From the NCBI GenBank assembly GCA_946699565.1, contig CAMPDW010000004.1, positions 62,001 through 126,000 on the forward strand: a DNA stretch of 64,000 bases. The letters are read 5' to 3'. The notes beneath the pieces are model-generated. The model did no database searches. It saw nothing but the letters and a program-made list of their open reading frames with translations, and was not told where the DNA came from. The stretch is from an uncultured Commensalibacter sp. Its GTDB lineage: Bacteria > Pseudomonadota > Alphaproteobacteria > Acetobacterales > Acetobacteraceae. The position numbers and the translations under genes were made by a program. Shown in pieces: positions 29,701 to 38,996 of the stretch (position 1 is its first letter; every line of letters starts with the position of its first letter).

Positions 29701-31257
29701 ATGAAGATTAGAGCACAAATTGGCATGGTATTGAACCTCGATAAATGTATTGGATGTCATACTTGTTCTGTAACATGTAAGAATGTTTGGACCAGTAGGG
29801 ATGGTGTTGAATATGCTTGGTTCAATAATGTTGAATCCAAACCTGGTATTGGTTATCCAAAAGAATGGGAAAACCAAAATAAATATAAAGGGGGTTGGGT
29901 TTTAAAACACGGGAAGTTAAGACCACGTCAAGGTAGTAAATTGCATATTATGGCAAATATTTTTGCTAATCCTAATTTACCTCAAATTGATGATTATTAT
30001 GAACCTTTCACTTACGATTATGAACGTTTACAAAATGCTCCAGATGTAAAAACACCACCTGTTGCAAGACCTGTTTCTATATTAACAGGACAAAAGATGG
30101 AAAAAATTCATTGGGGTCCCAACTGGGAGGATGATTTAGGAGGCGAGTTTTCAAAGCGTGCCAAAGATAAATTGTTTGATGGCATACAAAAGGATATGCT
30201 TTCAACTTTTGAAAATACATTTTTAATGTATTTACCACGTTTATGCGAACATTGTCTTAATCCTGCCTGTGTGGCGAGCTGCCCTTCTGGATCAATTTAC
30301 AAACGTGAAGATGATGGGATAGTCCTAATTGATCAGGACAAATGTCGCGGTTGGCGTATGTGTGTTTCTGGCTGTCCATATAAAAAGATTTATTTTAATT
30401 GGGTATCTGGAAAAGCAGAGAAATGTATATTTTGTTATCCACGAATTGAAAGCGGACAACCAACGGTTTGTTCAGAAACTTGTGTAGGGCGTATACGCTA
30501 TCTTGGTGTTTTGCTTTATGATGCGGATAAAATTAAAGAGGCTGCTTCTAAAGAAGATACACAAGATCTCTATGATTCCCAATTAGATGTTTTTCTTGAT
30601 CCTAATGATCATCGTGTTATTGCTGAGGCTTTAAAGCAAGGAATTCCTCAAAGCTGGGTGGATGCAGCAAAAAATTCGCCTGTTTATAAAATGGCGGTGG
30701 AATGGAAAATTGCATTCCCATTGCATCCAGAATATCGTACCTTGCCAATGGTTTGGTATATTCCTCCTTTATCACCAATTCAATCGGTAATTTCGAATGG
30801 AATGATTGGAAAAAAAAGCGTTATACCTGGAATTAAAGATTTACGTATTCCTGTGCGTTATTTGGCTAACTTATTAACGGCGGGTAAGGAAGAACCAATT
30901 GTTACAGCTTTAGAGACTATGATTGCAATGCGTCGATATATGCGTAGTAAATCGGTTGATCAGCAAGCTGATCGTTCTGTTCTAGATGATATTGATTTAA
31001 CTGAAGATCAAATCAATGAAATGTATCAAATTATGGCAATTGCTAATTATGAAGATCGTTTTGTGATTCCTTCCTCTCATAAAGAAATGGTGGAAGATGC
31101 ATTTAAGGATAAAGCTTCATGTGGCTTTACTTTTGGGAATGGTTGTTCTGATGGTGTTAACAAAGCAACGTTGTTTGGTAAGAAAGTAACACCAGTTATA
31201 TTTTCTGATATAATAAAAGATTGTGAACGGAATAAAACAAAAGAAAGTAATAGTTAA
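29701..31257 (+). CDS. narH: Respiratory nitrate reductase beta subunit NarH
   Basis: Iron-sulfur electron-transfer subunit between NarI hemes and NarG. The 518 residues contain four cysteine groups: CIGCHTCSVTC, CEHCLNPACVASC, CRGWRMCVSGC and CIFCYPRIESGQPTVCSETC. In the third, tryptophan replaces one cysteine, the known hallmark of the [3Fe-4S] cluster in NarH. An AAAGAGA ribosome site precedes the ATG, 11 bp after narG. Its TAA overlaps the ATG of narJ by one base. Confidence 0.97.
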   Translation: MKIRAQIGMVLNLDKCIGCHTCSVTCKNVWTSRDGVEYAWFNNVESKPGIGYPKEWENQNKYKGGWVLKHGKLRPRQGSKLHIMANIFANPNLPQIDDYYEPFTYDYERLQNAPDVKTPPVARPVSILTGQKMEKIHWGPNWEDDLGGEFSKRAKDKLFDGIQKDMLSTFENTFLMYLPRLCEHCLNPACVASCPSGSIYKREDDGIVLIDQDKCRGWRMCVSGCPYKKIYFNWVSGKAEKCIFCYPRIESGQPTVCSETCVGRIRYLGVLLYDADKIKEAASKEDTQDLYDSQLDVFLDPNDHRVIAEALKQGIPQSWVDAAKNSPVYKMAVEWKIAFPLHPEYRTLPMVWYIPPLSPIQSVISNGMIGKKSVIPGIKDLRIPVRYLANLLTAGKEEPIVTALETMIAMRRYMRSKSVDQQADRSVLDDIDLTEDQINEMYQIMAIANYEDRFVIPSSHKEMVEDAFKDKASCGFTFGNGCSDGVNKATLFGKKVTPVIFSDIIKDCERNKTKESNS

Positions 31258-31910
31258 TGGAAATTTTTAAAATACTTTCTGTATTATTATGCTATCCCGA
31301 ACAGGAGTTAGTGGATTCCATTCCCTTTATTCAAGAACGGGTAAAAGAGCTTAATGTTGAGGAACATTATTTATCCTCTTTATTCAATTATTTGCAAACG
31401 AATGATCTGATTTGTTTACAAGAAAATTACGTTTATCTTTTTGATCGTAATCCATCTTGTTCCTTACATTTATTTGAACACATTCATGGTGAAGACCGTA
31501 TGCGCGGTCAAGCCATGGTTAACTTAATGTCAGAATATAAGGCGAATGGTTATAATATTTCAGTCATAGATGAATTACCAGATTATTTGCCTTTATTTTT
31601 GGAATTTTTGTCGATTTGTCAGGAGCATGAAGCTTATGAACTTTTGGCGGCTTCCATTGATGTTATTAATCATATAGGAAAAAAGGTAACCAAGGCTCAG
31701 TCTGTATATGCAGGCATATTTGCTTTATTAGCATATTATTCTCCTGTTCTTCCACAACCTTTAATTGTGGCTCCCGTTAGGGATATGGATGAAGCGATGG
31801 AAAAATTTGGTCCTAATTTAGAAGGGGTAGAACCTCTTTTACAATCGAAGGGATGCAAGCTCTGCTCTGTTGATCATAAAAATAAAGAGGTTAATCATGT
31901 ATTATCTTGA
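31257..31910 (+). CDS. narJ: Nitrate reductase assembly chaperone NarJ
   Basis: Private chaperone that binds apo-NarG and allows molybdenum cofactor insertion before membrane docking; not part of the final enzyme. The 217 residues show the TorD/DmsD-type helical fold with LLCYPEQELVDSIPFIQ at the start and the NarJ motif LHLFEHIHGEDRMRGQAMVNL near residue 76. Between narH (1-bp overlap) and narI (14-bp overlap), in the standard GHJI order. Confidence 0.93.
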   Translation: MEIFKILSVLLCYPEQELVDSIPFIQERVKELNVEEHYLSSLFNYLQTNDLICLQENYVYLFDRNPSCSLHLFEHIHGEDRMRGQAMVNLMSEYKANGYNISVIDELPDYLPLFLEFLSICQEHEAYELLAASIDVINHIGKKVTKAQSVYAGIFALLAYYSPVLPQPLIVAPVRDMDEAMEKFGPNLEGVEPLLQSKGCKLCSVDHKNKEVNHVLS

Positions 31911-32583
31911 TACATTTATTTTTGGAATTTATCCATATATTGTTTTGACAATTTTTGCACTTGGTTGTGTCGTTCGGTTTGAACGTGAACAATATTCGTG
32001 GAAAAGTGAATCTAGCCAAATTCTTTATTATGGGTCATTAAGAATTGGTAATATCTGCTTTCATATTGGTATTCTAGGTCTATTCTTTGGGCATTTATTT
32101 GGTCTTTTAACGCCTATTTGGGTTTGGGATATGCTGGGTGTTTCTCATTCTTCAAAACAGATTTTTGCTATGGTTGCTGGTGGGATCATGGGAAGTATAT
32201 GCCTTGTTGGTATTCTAATTCTTGTTCATCGACGTTTTATGATTGTTCGTATCTTGGCAAATAGTAATTGGCGTGATAAATTGTTGCTAATATGGCTGTT
32301 AATAACATTGCTTTTGGGATTATCAACCATAGCCGTATCTGCACAACATACAGATGGACATGAAATGGTAAACCTAATGATGTGGGTTCAGCATACAATT
32401 ACCTTTCGGGGTGATGCTATAAATTATATTGTAAATGCTCCACTTATTTTTAAATGTCATTTATTTATGGGAATGACTGTATTTGCTATTTTTCCTTTTA
32501 CACGTTTGGTTCATATTTTCAGTGGATTTGCAATGATTACTTATTTAACACGCCGATGGCAACTGGTTCGACCTCGTTTATAA
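31897..32583 (+). CDS. narI: Respiratory nitrate reductase gamma subunit NarI
   Basis: Membrane diheme cytochrome b subunit that oxidises quinol and feeds electrons to NarH. About 228 residues with five membrane helices; histidines in CFHIGILGLFFGHLFG (helix 2) and in helix 5 (FPFTRLVHIFSGF) are the likely heme ligands. I chose the ATG at MYYLDTF because AAAGAGG lies 6 bp upstream; it overlaps the end of narJ by 14 bp, implying coupled translation. Last nar gene, 17 bp before modA. Confidence 0.95.
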   Translation: MYYLDTFIFGIYPYIVLTIFALGCVVRFEREQYSWKSESSQILYYGSLRIGNICFHIGILGLFFGHLFGLLTPIWVWDMLGVSHSSKQIFAMVAGGIMGSICLVGILILVHRRFMIVRILANSNWRDKLLLIWLLITLLLGLSTIAVSAQHTDGHEMVNLMMWVQHTITFRGDAINYIVNAPLIFKCHLFMGMTVFAIFPFTRLVHIFSGFAMITYLTRRWQLVRPRL

Positions 32584-32600
32584 CTTTTAGAAATTAACTG

Positions 32601-33392
32601 ATGAAACATTACAAATATTCTGAATTTAGTGTTTACAAAATATTATTTTTAAGTTTAGCTTATTTTACTTTTTGTCAGTTTGCTTCTGCGAAAGATATTG
32701 TTGTGTCTGCAGCTATTAGTTTAAGTGATGCTTTCAAAGATATTGCTAAACTTTATAAAGTATCACATCCGCAGGATAAGATTTTATACAATTTTGCTGC
32801 ATCAGGAAGTCTTTTGCAGCAAATTTCAGAAGGTGCTCCTGTTGATCTTTTTGCAAGTGCAGATGAAAATACGATGAATATAGCACAGCAAAAAGGTTTT
32901 ATCATACCTTATACACGATGCAATTTTATTAATAATTATTTAGTTCTTATTACTTCTCGTACCAATCATTTAGTAATTCATCAGCTTTCGGATCTTAATC
33001 AGCCCACTATTCATAAGATTGCTCTGGGAAAGGCCATTACTGTTCCAGCAGGAAGTTATACACAGAAGACGTTAGAAAAAGCAAGGTTATGGCAAAAACT
33101 GCAAAATAAATTTATTCCTGCACAAAATGTTCGTCAAGTTTTGAGTTATGTTGCACGTAATGAGGTTGATGTCGGGTTTGTTTATGAAAGTGATGCTAAG
33201 TTATTTTCAGATAAAGTTAAGATCTTATTTAGGGTTCCATTGCTGGAACCAGTGCAATATCCTGTTGCTTTGGTAAAAAATAGTCCAAATCAAAAACAAG
33301 CACAGGAATTTATTCAATTGCTTCTTTCCAAAGAGGGGCAGGCTGTTTTGCAACGTTATGGCTTTTCAAATTATCGTTTAAATGGAAATTAG
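32601..33392 (+). CDS. modA: Molybdate ABC transporter, periplasmic binding protein
   Basis: Captures molybdate in the periplasm for ModBC. The 263 residues start with a signal peptide whose hydrophobic run ends at FASAKD (cleavage near residue 30). The ModA pattern follows: VSAAISLSDAFKDIAKLY, FAASGSLLQQISEGAPVDLFASAD, and GSYTQKTLE, with NEVDVGFVYESDA late in the protein. It begins 17 bp after narI, so molybdate uptake is probably co-transcribed with nitrate reductase. Overlaps modB by 11 bp. Confidence 0.94.
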   Translation: MKHYKYSEFSVYKILFLSLAYFTFCQFASAKDIVVSAAISLSDAFKDIAKLYKVSHPQDKILYNFAASGSLLQQISEGAPVDLFASADENTMNIAQQKGFIIPYTRCNFINNYLVLITSRTNHLVIHQLSDLNQPTIHKIALGKAITVPAGSYTQKTLEKARLWQKLQNKFIPAQNVRQVLSYVARNEVDVGFVYESDAKLFSDKVKILFRVPLLEPVQYPVALVKNSPNQKQAQEFIQLLLSKEGQAVLQRYGFSNYRLNGN

Positions 33393-34059
33393 TTTTTCTT
33401 GGGTAGCACTTTTTTTATCTTTAAAAGTAGCGTTTATTGCAGTTTTTCTTAATTTTTTTTTGGCAATTCCTTTTGGGTATGTTTTGGCACGTTGGCGTGT
33501 TCCAGGTAAAGAATTGATCGATAGCCTATTAACTTTACCAATGGTTTTGCCCCCAACTGTATTGGGATATTATTTACTTGTATTATTTGGTCGTCATGGT
33601 TGGATAGGTTCAATATTGCATGATTATTTCCATTTTACTTTAGTTTTTACATGGCAAGGTGCTGTTGCAGCTGCTGCTATTATAACTTTTCCATTAATAT
33701 ATAAACCGACACGTAATGCATTTGAAACGGTTAATCCTTATTATGAACAGGCGGCGCAAGTATTAGGAATATCAGATTCTGCAATTTTTTTTCGTATCAC
33801 ATTGCCTTTGGCCTGGAGAGGAATTTTGGGAGGATTATTATTGTCATTTTCAAGAGCTTTGGGAGAATTTGGTGCAACATTAATGATCGCGGGAAGTATT
33901 CCAGGTAAAACCCAGACCTTATCAATTGCTATTTATGAAGCCGTGCAAGCAGGACAGGATAAGCAGGCTAATATTGCGGTTCTTATTTTATCAGGGGTTT
34001 GTATTACAATTCTATTGCTTGCTAAACATTTGAATTTATCTCATCATTCTCTGCATTAA
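33382..34059 (+). CDS. modB: Molybdate ABC transporter, permease protein
   Basis: Inner-membrane channel of the molybdate importer. The 225 residues have five to six hydrophobic segments and the conserved cytoplasmic EAA loop, YEQAAQVLGISDSAIFFRITLPLAWRGILGG, that contacts ModC. LTLPMVLPPTVLGYYLLVLFGRHG and RALGEFGATLMIAGSIPGKTQTL are typical ModB signatures. The start overlaps the last 11 bp of modA; modC follows after 2 bp. Confidence 0.95.
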   Translation: MEISFSWVALFLSLKVAFIAVFLNFFLAIPFGYVLARWRVPGKELIDSLLTLPMVLPPTVLGYYLLVLFGRHGWIGSILHDYFHFTLVFTWQGAVAAAAIITFPLIYKPTRNAFETVNPYYEQAAQVLGISDSAIFFRITLPLAWRGILGGLLLSFSRALGEFGATLMIAGSIPGKTQTLSIAIYEAVQAGQDKQANIAVLILSGVCITILLLAKHLNLSHHSLH

Positions 34060-34061
34060 TT

Positions 34062-34724
34062 ATGGTTTTTCAACTCAACATTCATAAAACATTACAAAAT
34101 TTTAATCATTACTTTCAATTTGAAGTTAGTTATCACTCTAATTATCGCTCCATTGTAATTGTTGGACCGTCAGGTTCAGGAAAAACGACATTATTGCGAA
34201 TGATTGCTGGATTGATTAGACCTGATGATGGATTTATTAAAATTGATAATCAATTACTGTACGATCAAAGTAAAAATATAAATCTTAAACCTCAGGAAAG
34301 ACATTTAGCATATCTTTTTCAGCATTATAGCCTTTTTCCACATTTAACAGTTCAGCAAAATATATCTTTTTCTTTGGTAAAAGGTATCTTGAATCCTCGT
34401 CTTCATCAAGATTATCCTTTGGTAAAAGAATGGATGGAAAGATTAGAAATTTTAGATCTAGCAGCGTGTTATCCTTTTGAATTATCAGGGGGACAACAAC
34501 AACGAGTTGCCTTGGCCAGAGCTCTTGTTGCCCAACCTAAATTACTGTTACTCGATGAACCTTTTTCTATGTTAGATAGTCGTCTACGACGTAAATTACG
34601 TCATGAAGTCCAAGTAATACAAAAAAAATTAGGATATTTAATGATTGTTGTTTCTCATGAAGATGAGGATGTAGCATGTTTTGGAGATGATATTTTATCT
34701 CTGGATTATGAGAAAATGTCCTGA
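34062..34724 (+). CDS. modC: Molybdate ABC transporter ATPase, short form
   Basis: ATPase that powers ModB. Walker A GPSGSGKTTLLRMIAGL near residue 35, Q-loop LAYLFQHYSLFPHL, signature ELSGGQQQRVALARAL near 142, Walker B LLLLDEPFSMLD and the H-loop VVSHE are all present. At 220 residues it ends after the nucleotide-binding domain; the classical ModC is about 350 residues with a C-terminal TOBE/Mop domain that binds molybdate. The missing domain suggests no allosteric feedback by oxyanion through this subunit. Third gene of modABC. Confidence 0.92.
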   Translation: MVFQLNIHKTLQNFNHYFQFEVSYHSNYRSIVIVGPSGSGKTTLLRMIAGLIRPDDGFIKIDNQLLYDQSKNINLKPQERHLAYLFQHYSLFPHLTVQQNISFSLVKGILNPRLHQDYPLVKEWMERLEILDLAACYPFELSGGQQQRVALARALVAQPKLLLLDEPFSMLDSRLRRKLRHEVQVIQKKLGYLMIVVSHEDEDVACFGDDILSLDYEKMS

Positions 34725-34848
34725 ATTAAATAGGCTATGGATAAAAATCAAATATCTCGATGCTTCTTTTTTTTATTAAAAAAATACATATATAAAATTC
34801 GTAATATTTACGGTATTTATTTTTAATCAATAATGTGATTGTTATTAA

Positions 34849-35823
34849 ATGTTAATTGATAAATTTGGTAGAACAATTGATTACTTGCGAATTTCTGTAA
34901 CAGATCGTTGTAATTTGAGATGTTATTATTGCATTCCCAAAGGATATAAGGATTTTGAAGCTCCTGATGACTGGTTATCTTTTGACGAGGTTATGCGCAT
35001 CATTCGAATTTTTGTAAAGCTTGGAACAAGGCGTTTTCGATTAACAGGTGGTGAGCCATTAATTCGAAAAAATCTGACAGAATTAATTGGTTCTATTAAG
35101 CAAATTAAAGAAATTGAAGATTTATCTTTAACAACCAATGGAACATTACTTACCACTTATGCAGAGCCTTTATTCAAGGCGGGTTTAAACCGTTTAAACA
35201 TTAGTCTTGATTCATTAAATCGCAAGAATATTGAAGAGATTACAGGAAATGATTGTTTGCGACAGGTTATTGATGGTTTGCTTGCCGTAAAATATGTTGG
35301 CTTTCAAAAAATAAAAGTGAATATGGTTGTGTTGCCTGATAAAAATCTAAATGAAATTGATTATATGCTTCAATTCTGTATTCAGCAAGGTTTTATTCTA
35401 TGTTTAATCGAAGTTATGCCAATAGGGGAAACAGGACAACATACAACGAAAATATTGCTACAACCACTTATTCATAAATTAGAAAAAAAATTTCATTTAC
35501 AACCAACCACTAAGCTCATTGGCAATGGACCAGCTCGTTATTGGGAGACATCATTAGGAAAAGTATGTCTTGGATTGATTACACCTTTATCACAACATTT
35601 TTGTGAAACATGTAATCGTGTCAGATTATCTGTTGATGGAATTCTTTACATGTGTTTGGGGCAGGATAATTGTTTTGCGTTGAAGCCTTTATTAAGAAAT
35701 CATGGTAGTGATGAACAGTTAAAACATGCAATTAAAAAGGCTGTTGAGCTTAAACCAAAGCAACATGATTTTATTCAGCAGCCTAAAAAAATCAAAAGAA
35801 TTATGTCGAAGACAGGTGGATAG
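34849..35823 (+). CDS. moaA: GTP 3',8-cyclase MoaA
   Basis: Radical-SAM enzyme that starts molybdenum cofactor synthesis by converting GTP to 3',8-cyclo-GTP, used by MoaC. The SAM cluster motif is CNLRCYYC near residues 20-27; the second cluster has CETCNRVRLSVDGILYMC near 260. RLTGGEPLIRKN is the glycine-rich SAM contact. The protein ends in the twin glycine tail (KTGG) needed in this family. 324 residues. It follows modC after 124 bp of AT-rich sequence in which I recognise no Moco riboswitch, and converges on mog. Confidence 0.95.
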   Translation: MLIDKFGRTIDYLRISVTDRCNLRCYYCIPKGYKDFEAPDDWLSFDEVMRIIRIFVKLGTRRFRLTGGEPLIRKNLTELIGSIKQIKEIEDLSLTTNGTLLTTYAEPLFKAGLNRLNISLDSLNRKNIEEITGNDCLRQVIDGLLAVKYVGFQKIKVNMVVLPDKNLNEIDYMLQFCIQQGFILCLIEVMPIGETGQHTTKILLQPLIHKLEKKFHLQPTTKLIGNGPARYWETSLGKVCLGLITPLSQHFCETCNRVRLSVDGILYMCLGQDNCFALKPLLRNHGSDEQLKHAIKKAVELKPKQHDFIQQPKKIKRIMSKTGG

Positions 35824-35824
35824 T

Positions 35825-36391
35825 TTATTTTTTGGATGGAAAAGCTTTTACAATTTTTTCATCTGTTTCAATTTTTGGTCCTCCAATAACATCGATGCAC
35901 ATTGGTACTGCTGAAAATACACCTTGGATGAGAATTTTACCTTCATTATCTTTAACTCCTTCCAATGTTTCACGAATGGCATTGGGACGCCCTGGTAAAT
36001 TTAAAATCAGACTTTGTTTACGAATTACACCAACTTGTCGTGATAAAATGGCTGTTGGGACAAAATATAAACTTACTTGGCGCATTTGTTCACCAAAACC
36101 AGGCATAACTTTATCAGCAACAGCCAAGGTAGCATCAGGGGTGACATCTCGAATATACGGACCTGTTCCTCCCGTGGTTAAAATTAAAGGACATTTTTGA
36201 TGATCAACAAGATCAATCAGAGTATGTTCGATTAAATCCTGCTCATCAGGAATAAGATGTTCGATATAATGTTTTTTGTTTAAAATGGCTTTATCCAGCC
36301 ATTCTTTTAATGCGGGCAAGCCTTTATCTTCATAAACACCTTGACTGGCTCTATCACTGACAGAAACTAATCCAATTTTTATCGCGGTCAT
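35825..36391 (-). CDS. mog: Molybdopterin adenylyltransferase Mog
   Basis: Adenylates molybdopterin so that MoeA can insert molybdate. The MoCF-biosynthesis fold shows IGLVSVSDRASQGVYEDKGLPAL at the start and the LILTTGGTGPYIRDVTPDAT signature near residue 68-88; ILNLPGRPNAIRETLEG lies in the C-terminal part. At 188 residues it fits Mog better than the shorter MoaB, whose assignment is the alternative. First stop is 1 bp from convergent moaA; moeA lies 35 bp upstream in the same direction. Confidence 0.9.
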   Translation of the reverse strand: MTAIKIGLVSVSDRASQGVYEDKGLPALKEWLDKAILNKKHYIEHLIPDEQDLIEHTLIDLVDHQKCPLILTTGGTGPYIRDVTPDATLAVADKVMPGFGEQMRQVSLYFVPTAILSRQVGVIRKQSLILNLPGRPNAIRETLEGVKDNEGKILIQGVFSAVPMCIDVIGGPKIETDEKIVKAFPSKK

Positions 36392-36426
36392 TTTTGTTTT
36401 CCTATTATTATTTCATTATATTGTTT

Positions 36427-37635
36427 TTAAAGAGAATAATGAAGTGGATAAATTTTGATGAAATCCCCAGTTTGAATGACGGTATTTTCAGGAATTTCTG
36501 CCAATCCATTGGCTTGTGAAATGGTCGCCAACATTGCTGAACCTTGATTATTGAGAAGGTAAGCTTTGGGGATGCCTTGTGTTAACTCTAATTTTATACG
36601 TAGAAATTCACGCCGGGATTGTACTTTGGTCTTTGTAAATTGTGCTTGAGCTAAAATAGGTTTGCTTAAACATTTTTCAATAGGTTCTCCTGCAAGATGA
36701 CGTAAAGCAGGAATTACAAGTTGTTGAAAGGTCACCAAAGTACTGATGGGGTTACCCGGCAACATGAAGAATAATTTATTATTGATCTGTCCCCAGGCAA
36801 AGGGTTTGCCAGGTTTGATGGCCAACTTCCATAATATCAATTTCCCAAGTTTTTTTAAAGCATTATGAACGTGATCTTCTTCACCAACCGATACACCGCC
36901 AGAGGTAATGATAATATCTGCTTGCTGGCTTGCTTTGATAAGGGAAAGTTCTGTTTCTTGTTGATTGTCAGGGAGGATTCCTCCATCAATAATATGATGA
37001 CTGGATTTTTGTAACCAGCTTAATAAAAGATAGCGATTGGCATCATATATTTTACCGGAAGTAAGGGAAGAGCCAGGTTCAATTACCTCATTGCCTGTGG
37101 AATAAATTAAAATGGTTAAGGGTTTATAAATTTCGACAGTTTTATATCCTTGACTTGCGATCAAGGCAATATTTGCAGGGAATAATTTCTGTCCTTGTGA
37201 AAAAAGTAAATCACCTTTTTGAAGTTCTTCCCCCTGAAAACGGATATTTTGTTTGCCCTGAACCGGTTGTGTTAAAGTAAGAATTCGATTGATAAGGATT
37301 GTATTTTCTTGTTGTACTACAGTACTTGTTCCAGGGGGAATAGGGGCCCCCGTAAATATGCGAACTGCTTCACCTGTTTGAAGGGAGGTCGTTGGTAAAG
37401 AATCTCCTGCGGCAATTCGATCTATGACCTTCCATTCTTTACATTGATGAATAGTTCCACCTAAAGCGTAACCGTCCATGGCACTGTTGCTAAAAAAGGG
37501 GGTGTCATGGTGAACGTAAATATTTTTAGCAAGAACGAGATCAGTTGCTTTTAGAAGAGAATAAGATTGAATGGGGCGTGAAATAAATGTTTTTTCTAAA
37601 AGTTCATGAAGGGCTTCATCGTAATTTTTTAACAT
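36427..37635 (-). CDS. moeA: Molybdopterin molybdenumtransferase MoeA
   Basis: Inserts molybdate into adenylated molybdopterin. The 402 residues show the N-terminal domain motif FFSNSAMDGYAL near residue 46, the GEAVRIFTGAPIPPGTSTVVQQEN region, the MoCF core TSGGVSVGEEDHV near 240-255, and the LPGNPISTLVTF segment, then domain IV. Normal family length. Part of a leftward moaD-moaE-mobA-moeA-mog operon with gaps of at most 35 bp. Confidence 0.95.
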   Translation of the reverse strand: MLKNYDEALHELLEKTFISRPIQSYSLLKATDLVLAKNIYVHHDTPFFSNSAMDGYALGGTIHQCKEWKVIDRIAAGDSLPTTSLQTGEAVRIFTGAPIPPGTSTVVQQENTILINRILTLTQPVQGKQNIRFQGEELQKGDLLFSQGQKLFPANIALIASQGYKTVEIYKPLTILIYSTGNEVIEPGSSLTSGKIYDANRYLLLSWLQKSSHHIIDGGILPDNQQETELSLIKASQQADIIITSGGVSVGEEDHVHNALKKLGKLILWKLAIKPGKPFAWGQINNKLFFMLPGNPISTLVTFQQLVIPALRHLAGEPIEKCLSKPILAQAQFTKTKVQSRREFLRIKLELTQGIPKAYLLNNQGSAMLATISQANGLAEIPENTVIQTGDFIKIYPLHYSL

Positions 37636-37648
37636 AATAACATATGCT

Positions 37649-38239
37649 TTATTCGTTATGGGTTAATGTTTCTAGATCATTAATATTGGTAAAAGAGTGT
37701 TCATCAGAAAATTCAACCCTAATATTAGCATGATTAAAGATCCAAGATCTTAAACTATAATGCTGTTGTTGAAGATGATTGGCAAGATAGTCATTTGTAT
37801 AGGGTCGGCATAAATATATACTTGGATGAATTATTGTGGGCGTTGCTGCATAAGCTATTAATGCTTCAGGATGGTTAATTAATTCATTTGCCAAAGTTGA
37901 TACAAGATTAGAAGGTAAAAAGGGTGTGTCACAAGGTGTGATCAAAATATATTCACTTTTAGAAGTAAAATGAGAATAAAGACTTATGATACCTGCAAGA
38001 GGTCCTTTTCTTTTCCATTGGGGTAAATCGGGGAAGACAGGAAAACCAAATTGTAGATAATGATCAATTTGAGTATTTGCACTTATTAAAATATCTTGAA
38101 CTTGAGGTTTGATAGTATGAATAACATGACTTATAAGAGGTTGCTCTTTAAAAGGAAGCAAACCTTTATTTTGTTGTCCAACACGACGTCCTTCTCCACC
38201 AGCCAGAATAAAAGCGGTAACATTTAAGGGATTAGTCAT
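37649..38239 (-). CDS. mobA: Molybdenum cofactor guanylyltransferase MobA
   Basis: Attaches GMP to Mo-molybdopterin, giving the bis-MGD form that NarG requires. About 196 residues with the nucleotide-binding loop FILAGGEGRRVGQQNKGLLPF at the start and PCDTPFLPSNLV in the middle. I place the start at the ATG that overlaps the moaE stop by 8 bp, because the family motif follows ten residues later and an AAAGGA lies upstream; a longer reading inside moaE is possible but adds unrelated residues. Confidence 0.9.
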   Translation of the reverse strand: MTNPLNVTAFILAGGEGRRVGQQNKGLLPFKEQPLISHVIHTIKPQVQDILISANTQIDHYLQFGFPVFPDLPQWKRKGPLAGIISLYSHFTSKSEYILITPCDTPFLPSNLVSTLANELINHPEALIAYAATPTIIHPSIYLCRPYTNDYLANHLQQQHYSLRSWIFNHANIRVEFSDEHSFTNINDLETLTHNE

Positions 38240-38690
38240 TATTAGACCATCGTCCTTTTTCGTTAAGATCGGATTGTTTTGCCTTGACCCACCGTGATTG
38301 CCCATTTTTGAAAAATTCCTTTTTCCAAAAAGGAGCTTCGGATTTTAAATAATCCATAATGAATTCAGTGGCCTCAAACGCTGCTTTTCTGTGGGTTGCT
38401 GCTGTCAGAACTAAAACAATTTCTTCTCCAATCTTAAGATTTCCAACACGATGAATGACATGGCAACTTTGAATATCCCATCGATTTTTTGCTAGTTGGA
38501 TGATTCGCTCAATTTCTTGTTCTGTTACAGATGGAAAATGTTCAAGATAGAGGTAATCAAGTGGTTCTTTTTCATCAAAGCCCCGGACAATACCTATAAA
38601 GCTGACAATTGCACCACAATTATGAGCAGGTAATTTTTGTTTAATTTCTTTTTGAGAAAAAGGAGCTGTTTGTATTTTAATAGAAAACAT
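38232..38690 (-). CDS. moaE: Molybdopterin synthase catalytic subunit MoaE
   Basis: Large subunit of molybdopterin synthase; with thiocarboxylated MoaD converts cyclic pyranopterin monophosphate to molybdopterin. The 152 residues include CGAIVSFIGIVRG, LYLEHFPSV, the RVGNLKIGEEIVLVLTAATHRKAAFEA signature, and EAPFWKKEFF with the active lysines. Starts one base after the moaD stop and overlaps mobA by 8 bp, so translation is tightly coupled. Confidence 0.95.
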   Translation of the reverse strand: MFSIKIQTAPFSQKEIKQKLPAHNCGAIVSFIGIVRGFDEKEPLDYLYLEHFPSVTEQEIERIIQLAKNRWDIQSCHVIHRVGNLKIGEEIVLVLTAATHRKAAFEATEFIMDYLKSEAPFWKKEFFKNGQSRWVKAKQSDLNEKGRWSNND

Positions 38691-38691
38691 G

Positions 38692-38940
38692 TTAACCCCC
38701 AGTCACAGGAGGAAGAATAGCAATTTCATCACCCGTATGAATAGGGGTGGATTGATAGATAATGCGTCGGTTAATAACTAGGCGAAAAATATTTTCTTCT
38801 GCCAAAGCGTCTGACCAAGAGGCATTGCGGTTTCTTAAAAAATCGAGTAAATCTTGTGAATTACCTTTGTCCCAGATAATTTCTTCTTCTTCGATTTGTA
38901 AAATATCTTTAAGAAAACCAAAATAACGGATTTTTATCAT
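38692..38940 (-). CDS. moaD: Molybdopterin synthase sulfur carrier MoaD
   Basis: Ubiquitin-like sulfur carrier of 82 residues ending PPVTGG; the final glycine is adenylated by MoeB and thiocarboxylated before delivery to MoaE. IKIRYFGFLKDIL at the start is the usual first beta strand and helix. First gene of the leftward Moco operon, divergent from moaC with only 56 bp between, so the two probably share a control region. Confidence 0.93.
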   Translation of the reverse strand: MIKIRYFGFLKDILQIEEEEIIWDKGNSQDLLDFLRNRNASWSDALAEENIFRLVINRRIIYQSTPIHTGDEIAILPPVTGG

Positions 38941-38996
38941 AGTATATATATAATATCTATTAAGATGAGTTTAAAGATTTATAAGGGAAGTATAAT

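Noticed and set aside
34725-34848. Moco riboswitch or ModE operator before moaA
   Set aside because: Only a short imperfect CGTAATATTTACG palindrome is present, which does not match the ModE consensus or the Moco RNA structure.
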